Of a stretch of 64,000 bases of DNA, positions 62,001-64,000 are shown in pieces (the first letter of the stretch is position 1; each line of letters opens with the position of its first letter). The stretch covers positions 1 to 64,000 of the forward strand of contig DOTG01000011.1 of assembly GCA_003512955.1 (NCBI GenBank), given 5' to 3'. The translations under genes and the position numbers were made by a program. The notes below the pieces were generated by a model. The model had not been told where the DNA came from. It made no database searches and saw only the letters and a program-made list of their open reading frames with translations. Origin of the DNA: Marinilabiliales bacterium. GTDB lineage: Bacteria > Bacteroidota > Bacteroidia > Bacteroidales > SZUA-534.

Positions 62001-62877
62001 TGATTGTACTTCATCCGATAATATTGTTATTAATTATATTGTGATGCCAGTAGCCGATTTTGAACCATCAAGTACCAATGGTTGCCCACCATTAAGTGTC
62101 AACTTTGTAAATACCACAATTGGGGGTATTGGGAGTTCCCCCTATACATGGGATTTTGGTGATGGTGAAACATCTACCGAGCATAGCATTATTCATGAGT
62201 ACGAGGAGCCAGGGGTTTATAACGCGGTCCTTACAGTAACAGCACCTTTGGGACTAACTGTTGTAAAAGATACGTTAATCACCGTTTACGAAAACCCGGT
62301 GGCCGATTTTGATATAGCACCTAAGAAAATATATACTCCCGGCCAGCATATAAGCTGTTTTAATTATTCAAAGCGTGTTGTATCCAGTATATGGTATTTT
62401 GGCGATGGGACCAGTATAACCGAATACGCCCCAACTTACGATTATAAGGGCAAAGAAGCTGAAGAAGGGATTTACGACATTGCCTTAACGGTAATCTCAG
62501 ATAAAGGATGTACCGATTCTTTATTGTTACTTGATGCGGTAGAAGTAATCAAGAGCAGCGAATTTAAATTTCCTGAGGCATTTACGCCCAATCCTTTTGG
62601 GGGTTCAGGAGGTACGTATGATCCCGAAGATCGTTCCAACAATGTTTTTTATCCAATGGTGATAAATGGGGAATTGCTTGAATTTGAAATGCTTATTTAC
62701 AACCGATCAGGTGTTTTAGTATTTAAAACCACGGATGTTGCTATCGGCTGGGATGGATATTATAAGCATAAACTATTACCTCAGGATGTGTATGTGTTTA
62801 TAGTAAGAGGCCGCTATAATAGTGGACAACCTTTCCAAGAAACAGGTAACGTTTTATTAATTATTAAAGACAATTAG
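44065..62877 (+). CDS. Supergiant (6270-residue) repeat protein with type-B T9SS C-terminal domain, SprB-like in size and context
   Basis: Secreted, with a signal peptide at residues 1-26 (ending MLLGQ). Residues 27-1740 hold diverse Ig/PKD-like and SprB-like units (SFTSNPAGNVNPATFDPATT). Residues about 1743-4858 hold 35 Ig-like repeats of about 89 residues with the pattern I.SHP....CEGN.ATF...ATG..LTYQWYKDG...L.I.....D.G.Y.C.VTG.CG. Residues about 4953-5992 hold 13 repeats of about 80 residues (AG.DQ..C, G.W....GSG.F.D, N.LRWT...NGC). Two PKD-like domains follow (about 5994-6160; WDFGDGETSTEH). The last about 105 residues are type-B (KFPEAFTPNPFGGSGGTYDP, EMLIYNRSGVLVFKT, QDVYVFIVRGRYNSG). 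SprB of Flavobacterium johnsoniae is of similar size and is also followed by sprF. It is probably a surface adhesin; a motility role is unproven. Confidence 0.92.
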   Translation: MKIFKYMSRLIYLLVFLACSQMLLGQAITAPTDDSSYPFNTGLITLTATPASGTFSGTGVMDLGSGNGTFNTNQALGDYVITYSKVGGGAFTVTITVHIVAAGAVTFNPPTPVCLTYPVIDLTLYASPAGGSFSGTGVIGTDFDPSFAGLGTHTLTYTPLVGAPVNADITVEPQFTAILTAGGATTFCDGGNVNLSADPVDGDSYSWYQNGVLIATALGNSYTATASGNYYVDITRSNCTETSNTISVTVNPLPVNKVITATNYCAGAAAGTITVPLSELGVNYQIYTDPGNAIYKTAKIGTGADLTWTTVAAGSYKILATKGTCTLTTNIVTVVANPLPTFVPSVSADDATLCSGSSTQLHANAVSAAGISTYTWNNSATLDDEFLEDPVATPLNSTTYTVTVVDNNSCTSSQGVTVIVNPTPNVTISPVTSFTICEGNTISLRGESNPNAATWSWDGGVFSGVGNPPTDYVYAPASSTAVTLDVVDVNGCSGSATANVTVNKTPTANAGPDREMCDGIGTILDASASTSPLPSVITSYDWSNATSGVTTSVNPSSTTIYTVTVTNNLGCTDVSSVTVTFLSNPTMSLTSSNAPTHSICNGESIDLTANPILTPNGAITNYNWLPGGLSLQTVTVSPPNAVLGAAPATQIYIATITDTKGCKATGNITVTTFSQSPITIPIDGNQYCKNPPNIQLQATPVPTSGFGVGPNTAEWTSTTALFIENDDEFDPTAWTSAIYNINYRYTNGWGCSNDVDATVEILNYATPVVSFVQPLNGDVFCNDGSPAVEVLTSDGMGAEAYITRTLGGVTTDDGDGTGWFDATAEGIGNYTLTYNVVVGTTGTGCTAGASINITVGDPVTITPINDMCVGDADQPLALTPAGTGVGTWDITFNPDGVNPTTNVSYPDNSALAFLEANEAGEYSVDYISGGSCSNTTTTVVRVEALPVLDFDIGSFDSQDGGINFCNNIAPVGLVSTPFGGSFTSNPAGNVNPATFDPATTGPGTFTLTYTYTDGNGCVNSLTSNNVEVNAAPVVDITGLNAAYCNDEAAFTVTGDPTSGTLGFGTFIFPGAWTPGVEAIDNGDGTAEIDPLAINPTGTFNITYSVDDLNGCTGTITEPFAINPLPTVDFNGIPASGEICKNAVPITLTGSPTDANGVFTVIPGLTDNGDGTATFDPDVATVTVGIHTITYTYTNIATSCINTISKNIDVLDIPLQYSVIDPGGSDYCEGGVGVQLGVTNSQNTFTYRLIRNGTTTVQTTNSGADGAFTFPGTYTNGVYTVTAVHPTTGCEVDFLNSITVTEIPAIDDAGPIAGPIAICADGTTTYTYTVAAIGNAASYNWVLPANVTLVADGGNTIDVTFDPAFITGNITVNGADIANLVCPTGVSSSITVTRNLIPSVVGVPSISGYPLVCEGTTAVIYSILSTDFNDETTYEWEIAAGAATIPGAITGTSVSVDFPLLSVDGYIRVRGVNACGESNWVTLNITVQPAPDVRINTLINGSQNSCSGTSVTLTAIGAVSYVWNTGALVDNITISPTITTVYTVTGTDVDGCEASTTYTINVDPLPTAYNVTGGGTYCSGDPGLPINIFDTDLGVTYELYLNGLTTGLTLPGTGNLITFVNQTAPGIYTVIGTDDVTSCENTMTGSQTISISPTSVGGFVSGGTTICSGATSGALTLAGETGTIQGWQYSTVAVPGPGDWINIASIANPYTSGALIATTHFRAVVRSGVCPDAYSASTTVTVNDPILITSQPTDINTCLGSNVAFSVAATGTALTYQWYGPGAVLIPGETSSSLAINGVAAGDVGSYYCEVTNSCSATVPTVTVNLNLLTTTAITTDLPVPTISLCEGEDYNLNIGVQGDNLTYEWYKGGVLVSDGGVYSNATTANLTLTGVTATESDSYFVIVRGTCGDVTSASATIDVKQPVVFTTQPASQTVCSGSNHTFFVAVSGDVLATQWQVKDGFGVFNDILGETNLNYTTGTAGTYRCMVTTTDCGGPYYSAEVTLTVNPVTAITTQPVTPQNVCVNDNVSFTVVATGVGLTYQWYKNDALNPVAGATNATLNLTNVAVANAGSYFSIVTGTCGIPVTSTVSVLSIDVAPIISVHPQTKAVCAADNTNLSVSTSAGTNLTYEWYFDNGGGFVAVPASNSPILPLNAFNAAQEGDYYVDITNYCGTISSNMASVTLVNPFTLTDPTDQTVCEGNTATFTVAASEPGVTYQWRKGGVDISGAVSASYIINNVTTADEDAYSCEITNICNSLVTNSAQLTVVSNTITILSHPQDKTKCLGDIFNLNASASTTTGEVLTYQWYKAPAVALTTGTTLDFNPFAVGDDGTYYCEVTNGCATKQTNSAVVTEGVDAASVIADPTTVNECVDEDVTFTVGALQAGFTYQWSKDGVDLIDDSRVSGSISNVLSINNIQLSDDASYSCIVMGTCGTPATTAGAQLNVQAPPTITTGKNPIAATACVGSDATFSVEAEGTSLIYQWQKDGVDINIIANPTAATSTLQLTSVVVGDAGLYRCVVSNTSCVPINSSDAELTVLDDIVINSHPVSQEVCANSNTTFEFDITAPVGATYQWYKGLVALSNDARISGVSLPTLTINNAVTADNGSYWCDVISPCGNTQSNPALLTVRDPIAITQHPQSDVVCDLGTLALNVQSTGTVNTYQWYFDNGGGPVTVGTNSPTYNTVFAPALAGSYYCDLTNVCGTRTSDMAVITAGEATNVSISADVEQCVGTSTNFTVTPITGTNLNYQWYLGADALTDGVRISGSTTASLNINNLVTADAGIYKCFVTGACGDVQPDALLTVNQPITITTQPRDRAVCEGLPASFFVVASGTNPLYQWFDGFGPLAGETSSTLTLLAVDPTDAGQYYCEVTNFCGTVTTTMANLTVYEQVTVDVDPVPVDACQAQTVNFSITTSGTVVSYQWLKDGQPLSNGGSISGADAQTLVIANVALANAGQYSCEVYSGCNTQTSAQAQLNVSVPIVITQHPISTTRCGTPVNLTVFATGNNLTYQWFFDNGGGFASIPGANTSIYNANAAGDYRAEVSNGCGVTTTNIATITDGLDTDVTISGNLTQCEGTDAQFIITVISGTNLTYQWYKGSTLLADGGQINGSNTSTLTVSGIATANAGTYQSVVTGTCGTESDLYATLTVQENVDIQIQPVSTSVLEGNTATLKVIATGEIVSYKWRHNGTPINDVGNYSGTNTSTLTVSNAAPADVGTYSCLIVGTCIDVLSSSADLSVIATTVITQHPLDATKCEGETLALSVEPNSGYTYQWKRGNTSLVNDARISGATTSSLNISSVTVADQGAYTCIVGTEISQPAVVVVNPSITITENPIDVTKCEGDSHTFSVNATGNVTAYNWYRSDDPLTSISTLREYTINPLTPGDENEYFAIVSGTCGLLPVDRTSSIAELVVNVNPIITAQPAASPPVCQNGSISLEITAIGDDLTYLWYKDGAPITETNVLGKTTNRIDISNAQAANGGIYSCIVSSPCGSPITSNLSTLIVNPTTVINTHPIGRTKCEGDDVTFTVAAQGGNLTYDWTLDNVSLGLPSSPSLTITNLDKITHEGIYRCIVTGTCGTITTNPAVLTIKRLTTITTPAADATQTICQNSSITFTIAATGDDLAYQWTKNGDAISDGGNISGTQTSVLNISTAQLSDAGAYSCDVTGYCGSTQPSYLFNLVVNPLTAITLQPISRTTCEGSDVVFNVTATGSNLIYQWHNSLIGPIPLANSATLTLPSVSKAAHEGNYWCVVSGDCPLGSDISSNVAVLTINETTGIDVQPVIANPILCEGAATTITIEASGYNLSYQWKKDGAAITATNFEGVDTNVLEITNANVSDAGVYTCTLTGGCGSNLTSAGVTLSVNPTTILSTQPIGRDKCEGTDVTFTVFATGSNVAYQWYKGITPLANVGTVSGATSNQLSITNLTTGDAGSYTCQITADCGDITSEIALLNVYRNTSITVQPVIGNATLCEGESTTITISATGDNLVYLWKKNGQPIVDANITGIDADVLDISNATPDNAGDYTCTVTGSCGPLRTSNVVTLTVNPTTAITVNPLGADRCEGDQVTFSVTAVGSGITYTWYKNSATSPAIINETLASGAIITGATTNQLRITGLTPAESGSYICEVDGTCQDDLLTIPATLTVSGLVQIGTEPPSLTTLCQGSSADIEVVATGTILEYKWKKDNVYISDNGTISGTSTAILSISNALTTDAGFYSCEIVGTCNTTETQLAQVVVNPIPAITKQPLGGAICEGDNIQMFVEATGTNPLSYQWKLNNTDIPLATTSTLTINNIEPVDAGAYTVMVSGASCGNIISNTATVVVNPKISITVQPANAEVCEDNSAIFTLNATGTGSLSYIWKLDDVPLVNDGRITGVNTNQLTIALATPADMGIYKAELSSTCGIIESNSATLTVFDSTKITSHPQSQSVLLGLTANFNISAIGVNSTYQWQKDNVDIPGAQSSSFSIASVVSADAGVYRCIVTGNCGSVISNIAILTVNLPVTITGPQPIPPVCAGQSAQFSVVATGSIVSYQWKFNGGNLTNGSGISGATSPNLVISAVNLSHAGSYSCVVTGTNNIANSDVVTLTVNSLATITSQPLSQTLCNGNILVLEVGPNDPTLTYTWELDGAPLPADPRISGTSTSKLVITNISNTDAGSYRCTISNICVSEISNPAIVTIEPVVMITSEPENLTQCEGQTAFFSVVANVSNVSYKWYKNGNQISNGVNITGATTANLIINNLTTEDAGNYSCRIDDSCTYDNSAFAILTVIGRTIIQSQPVDMAVCNGDAGYFEVMAIPDGLTYQWQKNGVNIPADIAGYISGTHTNVLSILGVSQTDVGVYRCVITGGCNDEITNPSSLTVNEYPADAGAISGLQTVCQGSTNVFYVVPEIANAETYVWDVPYGATIVNGEGTRSIQVDYGNDALVDVITVYGQNSCGNGAISTPLPITVNPLPVAFAGIDNAVCGTSIQLSANQTTGGTWHIVNGDGVFENASLYNTSVNLLNKGINTFKWTVTQNGCTSSDEVIITNLLVEVNAGPDQVICSRNTQFEAQTPLSGASWRVFQGQGTIVTPSSPTSLVTGLNQDLNVFGWQVNNEGCISTDTVSITNNRPFAPEAGEDQIIAFQETDLNAMEPEDGTIGFWELLSGGGSFVDPTDPKTKIIDLMPGPNTIVWTVQRENCTLSDTVVVENILLEPANAGVDQTICTDVTTISAKVPNIGTGEWSVIIGAANFDNINSPTTKVTNLGHGENILRWTVRTSIIGVTWDEVSILNNKPTQADAGTDITLCTNQTNLAGNNSVYGIGVWTLLSGSGNIADTSDAESLITDLGSGSNILKWTINNNGCISDDFVSIINSTPTTADAGSDQVICFDSTSLFPNTPTYGVGSWSRISGAATFNGNIVTKLGPDQNVLRYTITQGTCKSFDDITITNNKPTTPAAGYDQKICVNSVVLDANPALQGTGEWTVQSGSGVFSDSSDSKAVVTDISGGLNIYRWTITKNGCSELDEVFVNNDFVLATAGSDIDLCENEYQLLASNPNPGIGTWNVVGSSGAVFSNPNDPNSLVTNLSNGANQLRWMVKNGNCVSSDIVVVGSYKPTDALAGENQSVCGKQTDLRANTPVYGEGLWILMSGIGIFDDETDPKTTIRNLGVGKNVLRWMITDHDCSSYDETIITSNLPVDVFGGNDQVVCSDTAVLSANPPTIGTGRWSIISGSGSFDDPSNYQTVVRFLGKGQNKLQWKVSSSDCHVPDTVIITSSIPTKAVAGADQILCADSTLMAANTPSVGAGEWIMVSGSAAIESINDPESKITSIGLGKTTLRWTISLDGCYSFDEVTLTNNQPSKPFAGYDVDICGDSVRLFAEPVEIGTGVWSLVSGDAVIVTPDSNQTQVNKIKFNENTFRWTVTNLNCTLHDDIVVTSNYEYVNAGEDRQVNTPDIQLIGNKPAQGIGRWEVSASPATIEDAGNFETMVRGLGSGANVFTWTITNDDCTSSDNIVINYIVMPVADFEPSSTNGCPPLSVNFVNTTIGGIGSSPYTWDFGDGETSTEHSIIHEYEEPGVYNAVLTVTAPLGLTVVKDTLITVYENPVADFDIAPKKIYTPGQHISCFNYSKRVVSSIWYFGDGTSITEYAPTYDYKGKEAEEGIYDIALTVISDKGCTDSLLLLDAVEVIKSSEFKFPEAFTPNPFGGSGGTYDPEDRSNNVFYPMVINGELLEFEMLIYNRSGVLVFKTTDVAIGWDGYYKHKLLPQDVYVFIVRGRYNSGQPFQETGNVLLIIKDN
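49291..58640 (+). repeat. Coding array of 35 Ig-like repeats inside the supergiant gene
   Basis: About 267 nt per unit. Nearly every unit has two Cys placed as an Ig-fold disulfide (C.G near the start, YxC near the end). Units 17 (TSVLEGN) and 31 (QSVLLGL) lack the first Cys. Units have diverged at DNA level, and I saw no identical neighbours. Confidence 0.8.
58922..62040 (+). repeat. Coding array of 13 repeats of about 80 residues inside the supergiant gene
   Basis: Each unit begins AG.DQ..C (variants AGIDNAVC, AGEDIDLC-like, GGNDQVVC). It goes on to G.G.WS..SGSG.F.DP, then a LG.G.N.LRWT...NGC strand, and ends in V.ITN..PT. Units 3 (AGEDQIIA) and 13 (AGEDRQVN) lack the Cys of the opening motif. 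Confidence 0.75.
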
Positions 62878-62878
62878 C

Positions 62879-63865
62879 ATGAAGTATCGGATCATTTTTG
62901 GACTATTAATGTTAATTGGATTTTTCCCTAAGGTGAAAGCTCAAGATGTACATTTTTCGCAATTTTATAGCAACCCGCTTTACCTGGCTCCTTCATTTGC
63001 CGGTAGTTCTCACTCAACACGCTTTGTTGGGGCTTTTCGGGATCAATGGCCCAAAATTCCGGGAACCTTCATTAACTATTCATTCTCCGTTGACCATTAT
63101 TTGCCAAAACTCCGGAGCGGTTTTGCATTATATGTGAACTCCGACAATGCGGGACAAGGTAAATTAGTAACAAATAATATCTCGTTTTCTTATTCGTATA
63201 ACATTAAGTTAACCCGTAAATTGTTTTTGCAACCTGGGTTGGCCGCATATTATTATAGTCGTAAGGTTGATTATTCATCCATTAGTTTTTCCGATGAATA
63301 TTTTTTGAATCAGTACGTGGGGGCTACCTCCGAAATCCTCCCTTTTGATAAAATACAACATTCCGATTTTGCTGTCTCCAGTTTGTTATACACCTACAAT
63401 TATTGGTTGGGTTTTAATGTTGATCACCTAATGTCGTTATCGCCTGTATTGCGGAGCGATATTAAATACACCGATATGCGGCTGTCGGTTTTTGGAGGGG
63501 TCAAAATCCCGGTAATCCATAAAACAAGGAACAGAAACAAAGAATACATCCATGCAGCTTTCAATTACCGACTGCAGTCGTCCATTCATCAATTAGATGT
63601 TGGAGCTTATTACAACAGGCATCCTTACATGATAGGTTTGTGGTATCGCGGTTTCCCTGCTATAAATGAGTATCCGACCAGTTCGGCACTGGTTTATTTA
63701 TTTGGCATGAAATACAAAGATTATATATTCAGCTATAGTTTCGATATGTCGTTGGGGAACCTTATTTCTCAGACCGGAGGCGGTCATGAAATTACCATAA
63801 CTTATTTTGTCGTGCAATCAAATCGTCAAAAAAAATATAAAGCCATACCTTGTCCTGAAATGTAA
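62879..63865 (+). CDS. PorP/SprF-family type IX secretion membrane protein (partner of the supergiant)
   Basis: A 328-residue outer-membrane protein with a signal peptide (MKYRIIFGLLMLIGFFPKVK, then AQ). The family signature DVHFSQFYSNPLYLAPSFAG (residues 23-42) and AFRDQWPKIPG (about 52-62) are followed by a beta-rich barrel. Its start is 1 nt after the stop of the 6270-residue gene, so it is translated from the same transcript. Both PorP/SprF proteins here have the same length class and hallmarks, but the remainders differ clearly, consistent with each serving its own cargo. Confidence 0.92.
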   Translation: MKYRIIFGLLMLIGFFPKVKAQDVHFSQFYSNPLYLAPSFAGSSHSTRFVGAFRDQWPKIPGTFINYSFSVDHYLPKLRSGFALYVNSDNAGQGKLVTNNISFSYSYNIKLTRKLFLQPGLAAYYYSRKVDYSSISFSDEYFLNQYVGATSEILPFDKIQHSDFAVSSLLYTYNYWLGFNVDHLMSLSPVLRSDIKYTDMRLSVFGGVKIPVIHKTRNRNKEYIHAAFNYRLQSSIHQLDVGAYYNRHPYMIGLWYRGFPAINEYPTSSALVYLFGMKYKDYIFSYSFDMSLGNLISQTGGGHEITITYFVVQSNRQKKYKAIPCPEM

Positions 63866-64000
63866 ACGATATAACGGCATCTGTACTTTTTAATGGCTCA
63901 AAGTTGATTTAAGTGGTAATGCCCATTGTGGTAATAATGGTGCCAGAGAAACTACAAAACAGAAACCTGTATAATCCATTTGTATTTGGCATAGAACTTA
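63866..64000. other. Gene-free right edge
   Basis: The last 135 bp after the PorP/SprF stop contain no gene, hairpin or promoter that I can support. Confidence 0.6.

Noticed and set aside
44065..62877. Calling the supergiant gene sprB
   Set aside because: Size, C-terminal type and the sprF-like neighbour fit, but the repeat content is not shown to match SprB, so no gene symbol is assigned.

Overview
The window comes from a Bacteroidota chromosome, probably a free-living or host-associated member of the Cytophagia/Bacteroidia/Flavobacteriia type. The evidence is: two PorP/SprF-family type IX secretion (T9SS) proteins, giant secreted proteins with gliding-motility-type C-terminal domains, a type-A T9SS sorting domain, a Reg_prop/Y_Y_Y sensor kinase, TAnnTTTG-type promoter sequences, and several genes that appear to start with TTG. 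I see no rRNA, tRNA or CRISPR array.

Left part (1-23.1 kb), housekeeping and regulation. It begins with a protein running off the left edge and a helical hypothetical protein (- strand). Then come a polyphosphate kinase 2, and an ECF sigma factor / membrane protein (candidate anti-sigma) / repeat-rich periplasmic protein triad. Glycogen synthesis genes glgA-glgC (- strand) follow. Next is a + strand run of a small secreted protein, a LytS-type histidine kinase, a LytTR response regulator and a lipoprotein made of five starch-binding-like repeats. After these lie a short 4Fe-4S protein, an RluA-type pseudouridine synthase, a membrane-anchored LuxR regulator divergent from a membrane protein, two small secreted proteins, an M16 zinc protease and a large propeller-type sensor kinase.

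Middle and right part (23.1-63.9 kb), a surface-protein island. A long, tightly packed - strand run (35559 to 23109) encodes a 2756-residue PKD-repeat protein with a type-B T9SS C-terminal domain, its PorP/SprF partner, a two-gene lysine exporter (LysO family), a PS-10/S37-type peptidase lipoprotein and an EamA-type exporter. Divergent from it is a 2351-residue secreted protein with a type-A sorting domain and no PorP/SprF of its own. A 960-bp gene-free, repeat-bearing stretch follows. Then comes a 6270-residue protein with about 35 Ig-like repeats, 13 repeats of a second type, two PKD domains and a type-B C-terminal domain, followed after 1 nt by a second PorP/SprF gene. This layout matches the known sprB-sprF logic, in which a giant type-B cargo is encoded beside its dedicated outer-membrane partner. 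About 36 kb of the 64 kb encodes these three cargoes and two partners.

Non-coding structure includes a MITE-like element present twice (about 15.5 kb and 43.6 kb), a large inverted repeat with IS-like ends between convergent genes (4.75-4.89 kb), a perfect REP-like palindrome (2080-2110), several hairpin terminators, and candidate promoters and operators.
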